Positions 8,744 through 16,881 of a stretch of DNA of 64,000 nt are shown piece after piece. Under the pieces are notes generated by a model. The model was not told where the DNA came from. It searched no databases and saw only the letters and a program-made list of their open reading frames with translations. Where the stretch lies: NCBI GenBank assembly GCA_040755415.1, contig JBFMAZ010000043.1, forward strand, positions 3,674 to 67,673. Reading direction: 5' to 3'. Source of the DNA: QYQD01 sp040755415. Its GTDB lineage: Bacteria; Desulfobacterota; QYQD01. The position numbers and the translations under genes are program-made. Numbering within the stretch: position 1 is the first letter of the stretch; every line of letters begins with the position of its first letter.

Positions 8744-10321
8744 TCATCTGCGAATAAAAAAAGCCGGAGCCGCCCATTCCGGTTCTACCACGTTTCCTGG
8801 CGGCCGCACGGTGATAGCCTGCACGGCCTTATGAAAGGCGGTTACGGCACTCCCGGTGCGTATGAGTTCGTGGTAGAAATGACGGGCAAAGGTCAATCCG
8901 GTAGATCTGCGGATAGCGGTCTGCATGGCTACCACGGTGGGTACCCCAGCCGCCAGGAACTCGCCAGCCAGACTGCGATGCGTCGCCATGCCAGTCGTCC
9001 GCACGGCACTCTGGCAGGCCACTAAGGTGACCAACTGCAATGCCCTGTTTTTACCAACCAAGTTGACAAAATTCTGGGCGGTTCTTAGGGGGCCCCGTGA
9101 GCCCCGGGCATCCTCAAATACCAGGTAGGGACGTTCGCCGTCGTGCAGGCAGTGTCCAAAGTAGTGCACCGCATCATAATCGAAGCGGTTGTCACTCATG
9201 AGTTTAAAAATTTCATCATCGCGCGCGTCAACCATGTCTACACAGAGGAGTCTGTCGCTGTCTCGATTCCATTTTTTCAGCCCCTCGGAAAAATTGGCCT
9301 TTTCCTCCTCGGTGTCCACATCTACCAGACCGATCCCGGCCTGTAAGAGGGCACGGCGCATATCTGAATCTGGCTGACTTTGGATCACAAGTAGCCGCGT
9401 CGTCCGTGAGCCATCCCACGGCCTTAATGCGGATCGTTCGCTGAGGAACCGCAGGGCAATGGTAACATCGCAATCCCGTACCAGAAAGTGCTGTTCTTTC
9501 TCTTGATAGAGACAGGACCAGGGGAGCCCCATGAGCCACCCGTCAGTTAGATGCAGGGCAAGCGCCACGCCCGCGTACCTGGCATCCTGGCGACTGCGCA
9601 GCAGGCAGTTATCCAGACACTTGCCTAACTTTCCTCCAAAGACCTTTTGATAAAGCAGGGCGCCTATTTCGCTTAAGTTCGTCTCACTCATGGTACGTAC
9701 TTGCCAGGTCTGTAGAAAAGTTTCTATTCGGGACCGCTCTGTATCCGAAAAACTAAAAGTATCGTCGATGCCTTCGTCCTGGGGAAAGTGGGATGACCTG
9801 ATGATCTCGGCTTTGCAAGCATGGGGCGAAGCATCGGCACAATCAATCTTAATCTCAAGTTTTACGAACTCTGATGGGGCGAGGCGGCGTGCAATCTCCG
9901 ATAGCATCTCCTGGGCGCGCGATCTGAGACGAGGGTCGGTAGCAAAATGGGCCTCCAGTTCCTTTGCCAGGATGTCTTGTACGTGAATCAGGCTGGAGTA
10001 CGTATAATATGATCCCAGGGCTAATGCGGCCCAATTGCTTAGGGGGTTTTCTAATCTCAGGTAGCAGTCTGTAAGCGCCTTTTCTGCCTGGGGATGCCAC
10101 TGGCGACCGATAAGCGTAATGACTTTAAATGCCTGATCCAGGTTAATAGTATCCTGCTTTAATAGCTCCCATAACTCAGAAATCTCGGCGGCTGAAAGGT
10201 CAAGCCGGTCACGTCCCTTTATCTGATAATTTTGAAAATAGCCTGAAAACCTTTCTTGAGATATCCGTAGCTGAGTGGGAGCAGATAGTAGTGCTTCCAG
10301 CCGAGCTGACCGTTCATTCAT
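8744..10321 (-). CDS. CHAT-domain (caspase-like) protease with helical N-terminal region
   Basis: A 525-residue protein starting at the ATG behind GGAGTGATCTT. The C-terminal half is a CHAT domain: the catalytic His is in HYFGHC (His390) and the Cys in LVACQSA (Cys436), followed by the typical AAGVPTVVAMQ and the final PEWAAPAFFIR. The first about 150 residues are helical and may be HEAT/TPR-like. CHAT proteases act as site-specific peptidases in immune and programmed-death systems, for example TPR-CHAT with type III-E CRISPR. It is the last gene of the minus-strand cluster 8744-17658 and follows the 286-residue protein by 90 bases. That protein is a possible substrate (inference). Confidence 0.88.
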   Translation of the reverse strand: MNERSARLEALLSAPTQLRISQERFSGYFQNYQIKGRDRLDLSAAEISELWELLKQDTINLDQAFKVITLIGRQWHPQAEKALTDCYLRLENPLSNWAALALGSYYTYSSLIHVQDILAKELEAHFATDPRLRSRAQEMLSEIARRLAPSEFVKLEIKIDCADASPHACKAEIIRSSHFPQDEGIDDTFSFSDTERSRIETFLQTWQVRTMSETNLSEIGALLYQKVFGGKLGKCLDNCLLRSRQDARYAGVALALHLTDGWLMGLPWSCLYQEKEQHFLVRDCDVTIALRFLSERSALRPWDGSRTTRLLVIQSQPDSDMRRALLQAGIGLVDVDTEEEKANFSEGLKKWNRDSDRLLCVDMVDARDDEIFKLMSDNRFDYDAVHYFGHCLHDGERPYLVFEDARGSRGPLRTAQNFVNLVGKNRALQLVTLVACQSAVRTTGMATHRSLAGEFLAAGVPTVVAMQTAIRRSTGLTFARHFYHELIRTGSAVTAFHKAVQAITVRPPGNVVEPEWAAPAFFIRR

Positions 10322-10411
10322 AAGATCACTCCATAAAGTAGATTATGGCCCTTGGGTAAGCCATGGAATGCCCGAAACCTGAAGTCATAAATTTCAAAAA
10401 CGATTCACGAT

Positions 10412-11272
10412 TCAGTTAGTTATTCCTAAAAGCGTGAGATACGAATGCTCCGTGGCCTTTCTTGCGGTGACCGAGCAAAACGTCCCTATGGCTGCGGCTA
10501 CCAGGGGATTTAAGTTGAGGCTAAAGGCCCCGTTGATTATACCTTCAACGGCCGGGAGCAACGAGGCCTCCGCCAGGTCTCCAAATGAATCGAACCAGCC
10601 TATGAGCTTCTTCCTGGAATTCTCCTGATACTGCTGAACAAGCCCGGCGTAGCGGGACCTGAGATCATACAGGGCGTCGCCGGTAGTCTCTACGACGATC
10701 CTGGTTATATCCCGGATGTAACGTTCGGCATTGATCTGGTTACCCATTCCCCTTGCGTCCTCCAGATTGCGGACCTTGGGAAACCGGGGCCGCATAATCA
10801 GATCGCCGGATACGGTTTTGTAGCCGGCCTGCGAGAAGAAGTACTGATTAAGGCTCTCTGCATAATCTTCCATCTTAAGCCCTTCGAAGTTCTTCAATAT
10901 GGTGACAAACGATAAAGCCAGCCCTATTTCCATGTGGACGATACCACGCAAGACATCGGGTGCTTTTTTCAACTGTTCGACCGTGACCAGTTCCCTGAAG
11001 TTGTCAACAAAGTCATCAAAACTTATACTATTGATAAGCTCCTTAAAATCATTTTGTAGCTCTTTGGTAACGCCAGCAAGAAGGCTCCCCGCCCCCTTCA
11101 AGGCGTTTATTTCGTTTATAAGCAGACAGAAGTCGGCCCGGATTGACACGGGAAAATCTTTACCTGACCCCAACTCCTCGTCCAAATTCCCTTTTATTAG
11201 CTCCGCACTTTTCCCCTTAGCGATGTTGAAAAAACGATCCTGAAAATCGGCAAGCCCCTTGACACCGATCAT
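10412..11272 (-). CDS. Unknown helical protein, candidate partner or substrate of the CHAT protease
   Basis: 286 residues, starting at the ATG behind GAGGAGATGAT. I do not recognise the family. It appears almost wholly alpha-helical, with a region near residues 115-130 (MEIGLALSFVTIL) and a C-terminal segment (LNPLVAAAIGTFCSV) that are hydrophobic enough to touch membrane. There is no signal peptide. It lies directly before the CHAT protease gene and 231 bases after the small helical protein. An adjacent membrane-active helical protein and a protease could form an effector pair; this is inference, and the sequence does not look like a bacterial gasdermin to me. Confidence 0.7.
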   Translation of the reverse strand: MIGVKGLADFQDRFFNIAKGKSAELIKGNLDEELGSGKDFPVSIRADFCLLINEINALKGAGSLLAGVTKELQNDFKELINSISFDDFVDNFRELVTVEQLKKAPDVLRGIVHMEIGLALSFVTILKNFEGLKMEDYAESLNQYFFSQAGYKTVSGDLIMRPRFPKVRNLEDARGMGNQINAERYIRDITRIVVETTGDALYDLRSRYAGLVQQYQENSRKKLIGWFDSFGDLAEASLLPAVEGIINGAFSLNLNPLVAAAIGTFCSVTARKATEHSYLTLLGITN

Positions 11273-11503
11273 ATCATCTCCTCACCTTCTCCCTACGTTC
11301 TGCCTTAGGTAGGTTGCTTCCGGCCTATGGTCGGCCTGAGGCCGGTTACGGGAAAAATTAGATACTACGTCATCCGGAAGTGTGCCTTACAAGGGCAGCA
11401 GAGTCGCAAGCACGCCGGCGATACACAGCCTTTTTACCGTCCGGCCTTTACCCTGACAGTAAGCGTCCTGCCAAGGGCAAAAATAGCGGTCCCCTTGCCC
11501 CCG

Positions 11504-12016
11504 TTATTCAGACAAAATAATACATGACGTCCCCCGGCCAGGAATATCACCGGTTATTTTCAGAAAGGCATAAAAGGCCTCCGGCCACTGACTCTGAAAG
11601 GCAAATATCTTGCCCATTATTCCATGTAGAATGACACGACTCCTCACATTTGTTAATATCTGGGGGTACTTGTGGGTTAGTCTTACAGCCAGGGCCACGG
11701 CATCAATGTAATCTCTATTTTCCAGAAGTGTAGCGTCCTGCAATTCTCCAGTCTCAAAAGAAAAACATAACTGCCCGAGGTTGACGGCCGCAGCGCAAAA
11801 TAATCTGAGGCCGTCCCGGTCTCTATCAGAGAACGGGGCGGAGGTACGTAAGGCCGCCTGAGCCTCATCTTTAAATCTTCTTATAATCTCCAGCCAATGT
11901 TTTTTGGCCTCCCGGAGGTTACCCTTTAAACGCCATAGCTCAGCTTGACAGGAAAGTATATCTTCATGATTAGCAACGGTCTTATCTGCTGCCTTAAGGC
12001 GCTCTTCCAGATCCAT
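11504..12016 (-). CDS. Small helical, TPR-like protein of unknown function
   Basis: 170 residues from the ATG at 12016, chosen because GGAGATATAAA precedes it; a TTG five codons earlier has no better site. The sequence begins with a TPR-like helix pair (AELWRLKGNLREAKKHWLEIIRR) and continues with helices rich in Leu and Ala. It follows the papain-like peptidase by 18 bases, so co-transcription is likely. No catalytic motif is visible; a scaffold or adaptor role would fit TPR-like proteins, but this is inference. Confidence 0.65.
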   Translation of the reverse strand: MDLEERLKAADKTVANHEDILSCQAELWRLKGNLREAKKHWLEIIRRFKDEAQAALRTSAPFSDRDRDGLRLFCAAAVNLGQLCFSFETGELQDATLLENRDYIDAVALAVRLTHKYPQILTNVRSRVILHGIMGKIFAFQSQWPEAFYAFLKITGDIPGRGTSCIILSE

Positions 12017-12034
12017 TTTATATCTCCACAATTC

Positions 12035-12907
12035 TCAGGCCTTGAATTCTCCGGTATCCACCCATTCCTTCTTAAGAATGGACCAGAAGTCCTCGGCCAG
12101 TCCTCTAAGTACGTATTCATACGGCAGCCAGCCGTAGCCATCATCTCCCCAGCTTGTGCCCCACGAGTTTCTGATAAGAAGGGCCCCGGTGGTTTCAACG
12201 CCGCACCGCCCGGTATTCTTAATCTTTATCTTGTCATCATAGCCGACGGCTACAATAGCGTGGCCGCCTTCTATCCTTTCCCCCCGGCAGGGAAAAGGTA
12301 TCTTCCCTGTCTTGTCCGCCTGATCGATGGAGCTATAAACCGTAAATCCAAACATCGATGGATGGCCTACGGCCAGGTAAGTCTTTATTCGATTAAGCAG
12401 GACATCTCCTGGCGTCCCGGGTGGGTCATGGCGGTAATACTGGATGGTCTGATAGTTTTGGGCAAAGGCATAACAGAAGGCTGGCGGCTCTTTGTCAAAA
12501 TCGGCGATGGCGTAAGGCCAGTACTCCTCAGGCGGTACGCCAAAGAGGACCAGGGCGCCCATAGTACTCCGTAAAAACGCCCCGGTATCCCCGGTCCAGT
12601 GGAGGAGATTGCGGGTGACCTTGTAAAGAAATAACCGGGAGGCATCGATATGCCTTCCAAGGGCGCGCCTCTCGTAATATTCTACAATCCCTACACCCGC
12701 ATGGGCCGTGCATGACCCGAGGGATCCCTGATCCTCAATGGATGAGCACCACGGCCTCAGATCGACCGAGGTAGGCTGCTTCACCCTGGCCTTCAGTACG
12801 CCAGTGGGCGCCAGCACCTTGTTGATTTCTTCCTGCTCTTCTGTGTAGTCCCTGAAATCCGGATAATCAGGAAGCCACCCCAAAGCTGGTTTATCAGATT
12901 TGCTCAT
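12035..12907 (-). CDS. Papain-like (C1 family) cysteine peptidase, cytoplasmic
   Basis: 290 residues. The catalytic Cys is in GSLGSCTAHAG (Cys66), the His in GGHAIVAVGYDD (His216) and the Asn in IRNSWGTSWGDDGYG (Asn247); the oxyanion Gln is in EDQGSLGS. There is no signal peptide and no long inhibitory propeptide: DLRPWCSSIEDQ starts at about residue 50. Bacterial C1 peptidases of this short type occur in secretion, toxin and defence settings. It sits inside the 8744-17658 cluster with a CHAT protease, so this cluster has two different cysteine peptidases. RBS AAGGAGGACTAAAC. Confidence 0.93.
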   Translation of the reverse strand: MSKSDKPALGWLPDYPDFRDYTEEQEEINKVLAPTGVLKARVKQPTSVDLRPWCSSIEDQGSLGSCTAHAGVGIVEYYERRALGRHIDASRLFLYKVTRNLLHWTGDTGAFLRSTMGALVLFGVPPEEYWPYAIADFDKEPPAFCYAFAQNYQTIQYYRHDPPGTPGDVLLNRIKTYLAVGHPSMFGFTVYSSIDQADKTGKIPFPCRGERIEGGHAIVAVGYDDKIKIKNTGRCGVETTGALLIRNSWGTSWGDDGYGWLPYEYVLRGLAEDFWSILKKEWVDTGEFKA

Positions 12908-12919
12908 GTTTAGTCCTCC

Positions 12920-14174
12920 TTATGGAACAATGATTTTAAATATTGCTATTTCATGAGGCTGCAGGTCGGTGTGGACTACATGCCGTCCGTTTACCTCGCT
13001 TATCTTTACTTTTGACCGCGCATCCAGAAGGTTAACCATTTCTTTATCGATGGGAGAAAGGCTGCTATCTATGGTTACAAAGTCACTCCTTGGCTCCATA
13101 TCCCGATTCATGGTCACGAGCCCGGAATCCTTCATATCTTTTCCTGAGCTCAGCCGGATTGGTAAATCCCTTTATCACCCCTTCCAGTATCCCCCACAAG
13201 GGGAAGTCAAGGGCGGCGTCCAGGGAAGGAACGCGTTCGTTGGTGCCCGGGATACGGACGTTTCTGCCGATATACTGGTCGATAAAACGGTCGTCGCCGA
13301 TGATCTCTCCGAACAACAAAAAGTTCTTTTTGCCGATGGACTGGGCATATTCCCTTATGGCCGCGCAGAATATGGCTGTACTGGACTCTTCGAGATGCTT
13401 GACCGCATCCAGGCGGTAGCCATCCACATCGGTGACGGCAATCCAGTACTTATGCACGTCGATGAGCGCCCGCAAAAGGTCGCGATTTGAGGTGTCAAGC
13501 TCCTTTAGAGTACAAAAGTCGCCATCCCTTGCCTCCGGGAATGTGTCCCAGTTTTTTATCTCTCCCTTTCGCCTGTACCACTCCGGATTCTGGAATTCTA
13601 CCGGCCAGACCGCATCATCCGGCCACTCGATCCCTGAACCGGGGGCAGCTTCCCGCCAGAAACCGAAGGGAAACCTCTGCCCCCCGCAGTAGTCGTAGCG
13701 GAAGCCTCCCGGATAGGCCCAGTTGTCGCCGGTATGGTTCAGGACTATATCAAGGATTACATACATCCCCATCCTGTGGGCCTTTTTTACCAGGGTCTGT
13801 AAATCTTTAACCGACGCAAAGCGCGGGTCGATATCGAGAAAATTCTGGATGCCGTAGCCGTGGTAGGTGTTAAGCTCCTTCCGGTTCTTGAATATAGGGC
13901 TTAACCACACGGCCGTACACCCCAGGCCTTTTATATAGTCAAGTCGCCCAGCAATACCTTTCAGTGTCCCGCCCTGCCATCTTTCGCCTTCTTCATCGTT
14001 TCTGCCGGTGGGGGTTGAGCCAGGTACGAATGGAGGGATATCACCTTTCCCGCTGTTAAACCGGTCCACCAGGAGAAAATAGACAAACTGGTCCCGCCAG
14101 TCTGAAGGAGAGGGAAAGACCTGGCCTGCCGGTTTAAACCTTATTTCGGAAAGGCTTTTAGGTTTGTCAAGCAT
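12920..14174 (-). pseudogene. GH13 alpha-amylase-like gene, truncated and frameshifted
   Basis: From the ATG at 14174 a 363-codon frame gives a GH13 barrel: FVYFLLVDRF, GTLKGIAGRLDYIKGLG, VILDIVLNHT, then nucleophile Asp256 in DGYRLDAVKH and acid/base Glu290 in LLFGEI. It stops at TGA 13083. The continuation is in another frame (DFVTIDSS and so on to 12920) and matches only the start of the FVTFIDNHD region. The third catalytic Asp of the NHD motif, the end of the barrel and most of domain C are missing; about 60 residues of a C-terminal beta domain remain. So there is a frameshift plus an internal loss. A reduced, possibly non-catalytic protein cannot be excluded. Confidence 0.7.
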
Positions 14175-14181
14175 ATAGTGC

Positions 14182-14400
14182 TTACCTGTCCAGACAGTAC
14201 TGGAAGTGCATAGCGTCCGGTTTTGACCATCTTCCGCCCCATACGAAGCCGACCTCCTCAAAACAGGCAGCAAATTCCTCAGACATTTCAAAGTCCCTCT
14301 GGCCGAAGGCATTCCAAGCGGCATTTACGTCAATCGCTATGGCCCAGGAGTGGACGGACCAGGCGGCCCTGACTATCTCTTTTAAGAAACATATAGCCAC
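14182..14400 (-). pseudogene. Fragment of an M15-type (D-Ala-D-Ala / L-Ala-D-Glu) peptidase
   Basis: 72 codons from a GTG at 14400. The end of an M15 zinc peptidase is recognisable: VHSWAIAIDVNAAWNAFG holds the first His and Asp ligands, and GFVWGGRWSKPDAMHFQY the last His. A complete protein would have some 50 or more extra residues in front and a Gly in place of the Ala in HSWAIAID. The frame upstream of the GTG runs through a word repeat to a TAG, so no proper N-terminus exists. It lies 7 bases before the amylase-like gene. Probably a decayed cell-wall peptidase; an active mini-enzyme is unlikely. Confidence 0.65.
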
Positions 14401-14419
14401 CTCTTGACGGAATTTAATA

Positions 14420-14466
14420 CAGCAGCTTAAGCCGTTTGAACTGTTTGAGCTGCTTAAACTGTTTAA
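14420..14466. repeat. GTTTAAGCAGCTTAAAC-type word repeat
   Basis: CAGCTTAAGCCGTTTGAACTG, GTTTGAGCTGCTTAAAC and TGTTTAAC are variations on one word and its complement. They fill the gap in front of the M15 fragment. Confidence 0.5.
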
Positions 14467-14475
14467 CAGGATCTA

Positions 14476-15285
14476 TTACTTTTTTACCGGGGCAGGCGCC
14501 TCCTGGGTTTTCAGAAGATCGGTAATCAGGCAGTCCATGCGCGGCCTGTCTCTGGGGCTCAGATAGTTTTCCGGAAAGATTACTATCTTTATCCTGGCCT
14601 TATTTTCTTCCGGCCTTGCCTCCGCTAACACCACCGAATATCTCATGGCGTTTATACTGCTGTTATCCACATAGGGCATATCAAAGTACGTCACTTCGAA
14701 TCCGTCCTCATCTTCCGGTAATGTTCTTATGCGGATGCGGTCTTCGCTTACCTCTAATAATTCCAACTGCAGCGGGCCGGCCGGGGTAATCTTTCCTTTC
14801 TCAAGCCAGCCCGGCTCCTCCCATACCTCGCCCCCGCTTCCCTCCAGTTCCGCAATCTGGTGACCGACCGTATCCTTGGCTACCTTCCGGAGTTCTACCC
14901 TGTGCAGACTTGAGGTCAGTTTTCTGTCCAGGTGTTCAAAGAGGGGCTTGACGTTCAGGTATTCCTGAAAATTGAGGGCAATCAGTTTTAGAAACAGGAG
15001 TTGGGCCTCTTCGTCTTTTTTTTCAAAATAATGATTCATGAGCTGTTCAAACATCTTGGCCCTCAGGTTGGACTCCGAGGTCTCCCGGTTGCTCATAGTC
15101 TGCACAAAAAGCTGGGCCTTCCGGTTGATCTCGGCCTCTCTTTCCCGGCTGTTATTGGCCCAGATGCCGTAGAGGGTAATGGCCCCGGAAATGACGGCTA
15201 TGCCGATTCCCTTTATAACGATATCTGCCTTGTCCCAGGCATCTTTTCTTTTGTCGTTTGCCTTATTATTTTGTTCCTGTGACAT
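14476..15285 (-). CDS. Membrane-anchored protein of unknown function in the CHAT/C1 cluster
   Basis: 269 residues. A short polar N-terminus is followed by one transmembrane helix at about residues 24-42 (IVIKGIGIAVISGAITLYGIW), then a charged helical region (NRKAQLFVQTM, LMNHYFEKKDEEAQLLFLKLIAL) and a C-terminal half with beta character. No family is recognised. The start ATG lies 14 bases after the stop of the small exported protein upstream. It could anchor the cluster's products at the inner membrane; this is inference from position and topology. Confidence 0.7.
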   Translation of the reverse strand: MSQEQNNKANDKRKDAWDKADIVIKGIGIAVISGAITLYGIWANNSREREAEINRKAQLFVQTMSNRETSESNLRAKMFEQLMNHYFEKKDEEAQLLFLKLIALNFQEYLNVKPLFEHLDRKLTSSLHRVELRKVAKDTVGHQIAELEGSGGEVWEEPGWLEKGKITPAGPLQLELLEVSEDRIRIRTLPEDEDGFEVTYFDMPYVDNSSINAMRYSVVLAEARPEENKARIKIVIFPENYLSPRDRPRMDCLITDLLKTQEAPAPVKK

Positions 15286-15299
15286 AGCCTTGCCTTCGC

Positions 15300-15629
15300 C
15301 TACCAGGCGACCTTAAATTTATCCTTGCCGGGTATTACGACTTTAAATACCTGTTCATTGCCCTTTTCCGATATAATCAACTTATACTCACCATTCGGTG
15401 CATTTATGACAAAGATTCCTTCATCATCGGTAAACGTGGTTATGGGCTTAGGGCCAATCAGTGTGATTCTCACATATCTTTTGAGATCTCCCGCCTCACC
15501 AAAGACCTGCCCCCTTAGCTCACCGGCCTGAACTATTAATGGGCAAAAAAACACAAAGAAGAGGAAAAAGAAAATTACACAGGATAGTCTTTTAATCTTT
15601 AGGCGCTGGAAGGATGTTGTCGGATGCAT
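15300..15629 (-). CDS. Small exported carboxypeptidase-regulatory-like beta-sandwich protein
   Basis: 109 residues, ATG behind GGAGGAGCCC. Residues 1-35 form an unusually Phe-rich signal peptide (CVIFFFLFFVFFCPLIVQAG) with probable cleavage after VQA. The mature part, GQVFGEAGDLKRYVRITLIG, then FTDDEGIFVINAPNGEYKLII, is the CarboxypepD regulatory-like (transthyretin-type) fold. Such single domains are usually adhesion or scaffold modules. It sits between the membrane protein and the three paralogous proteins and implies that part of this system acts outside the cytoplasm. Confidence 0.75.
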   Translation of the reverse strand: MHPTTSFQRLKIKRLSCVIFFFLFFVFFCPLIVQAGELRGQVFGEAGDLKRYVRITLIGPKPITTFTDDEGIFVINAPNGEYKLIISEKGNEQVFKVVIPGKDKFKVAW

Positions 15630-15677
15630 GGGCTCCTCCGTAATATCTGTCAGAGGTCAGGTCAAGCCGTGAAACAC

Positions 15678-16136
15678 CTATTCGGACTCCTCCCGGCCCA
15701 GGGGGGCAAAGATAATCTCTATCTCACCCACGAGCCGCTCCTTAGGCGGTTTTTCTTCGGATACCGGTACTTCCGCCACCTTTGGGTGTATCATCTTGAC
15801 CTTGGTATATAGGCCGCGTTTACCGGGCGCCCCCTTATCTATGAGAAAACCCTTGCGCCGGGCCAGGTTCCCTACGATGGTCTTGATATCAAAAACAGCC
15901 GGCTTTTCTTCTATTTTATGCTCTTTCTGCTCTATCTCGTAGATAAAGGGAACCCTGATCCTCACCTTTTCGATTCCCATAACTGCCGGGCTTTTTCCCA
16001 ATTCGGTGGACTCGCGAGCGGCCACCTCGCTTATGTAATCGATGGCGCTCTGGACGTCATGGTGGATAGATAATATCGTCTCCGTCAAAAAGATGTCTCT
16101 GGTTTTTGTGCTTCGTTTCGTATCGTTCTCTGGCAT
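15678..16136 (-). CDS. Short member of a three-gene paralogous family (152 aa)
   Basis: No named family. The N-terminal helix (IFLTETILSIHHDVQSAIDYISEV) and the C-terminal strand GEIEIIFAP correspond in position to FTAKLITDTFDALV and GRVEINFKT in the gene at 16882 and FTGQLISETFQAVV and GEVEITFKT in the gene at 16173. The middle part is shorter. The last strand is followed by an acidic tail. It lacks an obvious ribosome binding site, being 36 bases after its neighbour. I regard it as a divergent homologue; structural or subunit roles are possible. Confidence 0.6.
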   Translation of the reverse strand: MPENDTKRSTKTRDIFLTETILSIHHDVQSAIDYISEVAARESTELGKSPAVMGIEKVRIRVPFIYEIEQKEHKIEEKPAVFDIKTIVGNLARRKGFLIDKGAPGKRGLYTKVKMIHPKVAEVPVSEEKPPKERLVGEIEIIFAPLGREESE

Positions 16137-16172
16137 AGTCTTATAAAAAACTGTCAGCAGTCAGCGCTCAGA

Positions 16173-16871
16173 TTAAATACTTATGGTTTTGAATGTAATC
16201 TCGACCTCTCCAATAACATCGACCTTGAGGGTTAAGAATTCCGGGGTGCGATTACTTACCGGCTTGACCGTCAGTCTGGGCAAAGAGGCCCTGTATATAA
16301 AAGAAGACGATACCTTTGGTTTTGTCTCCTCTGTCTTTTGAGTAAGGTAAAAGGAAAGCTTGGTATTTATCCTCCCGTGATCTACAAGGACCCTCGGCAT
16401 CCCCTTCTGGAATAGGGCGAGGAGGCTCTCTTTGTAAGCAGCCGCGAGCGAAAGCCGCGCCCTTTCTTTGATATGCCCATATCCCTTACTAGTTATCTTA
16501 AACCGGCGCGTCTGGGCATCTCTTTCTATATCTTCTTCTGTTACCAGATAGCCGGTCTGAATGAATATAGCAGGATCTTCGGCCTGCTTTTCATCTCGCG
16601 GGGTATAAAGGGAGCCTGGATCTATTGAACTTTCCGCCTCTTTCCCTTCTTTAGAAGGAAAGAGTCGAATGATCTCAGCTCTCAACACATCTTCGGCAAT
16701 AGTGGCCCTGGCGAAATCCGGCAGTTCCATGGACACCAGTCGTTCCAGTTCTCTTATTTCCCTTTCCTGCTGGGCCAGAGACTGTACCACCGCCTGAAAG
16801 GTCTCGGAGATGAGCTGGCCGGTAAACTCGGCAAAGCCCACCTCCGCCGGTTTAGTGACAGGGCTTGGCAT
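16173..16871 (-). CDS. Middle member of the paralogous family (232 aa)
   Basis: ATG behind AAGGGTATCCCG, 10 bases after its upstream neighbour. Layout: helical N-terminus (EVGFAEFTGQLISETFQAVV), a coiled-coil-prone stretch (QQEREIRELERLV), a variable middle, a segment MPRVLVDHGRINTKLSFYL that matches ILRLVVENGVIETRLTF in the neighbour, and a closing strand GEVEITFKT. Same order in both, so common descent is clear by eye. No catalytic motif, no signal peptide, no membrane segment. Function unknown; a building block of a multimeric structure is my inference. Confidence 0.7.
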   Translation of the reverse strand: MPSPVTKPAEVGFAEFTGQLISETFQAVVQSLAQQEREIRELERLVSMELPDFARATIAEDVLRAEIIRLFPSKEGKEAESSIDPGSLYTPRDEKQAEDPAIFIQTGYLVTEEDIERDAQTRRFKITSKGYGHIKERARLSLAAAYKESLLALFQKGMPRVLVDHGRINTKLSFYLTQKTEETKPKVSSSFIYRASLPRLTVKPVSNRTPEFLTLKVDVIGEVEITFKTISI

Positions 16872-16881
16872 CGGGATACCC

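Noticed and set aside
11945..12574. 209-codon plus-strand frame opposite the C1 peptidase
   Set aside because: Shadow of a gene with a complete catalytic triad; no recognisable product.
13083..13085. TGA in the amylase gene as selenocysteine or recoding site
   Set aside because: No SECIS-like hairpin was noticed, the continuation is in another frame, and much of the barrel end is missing, so decay is simpler.
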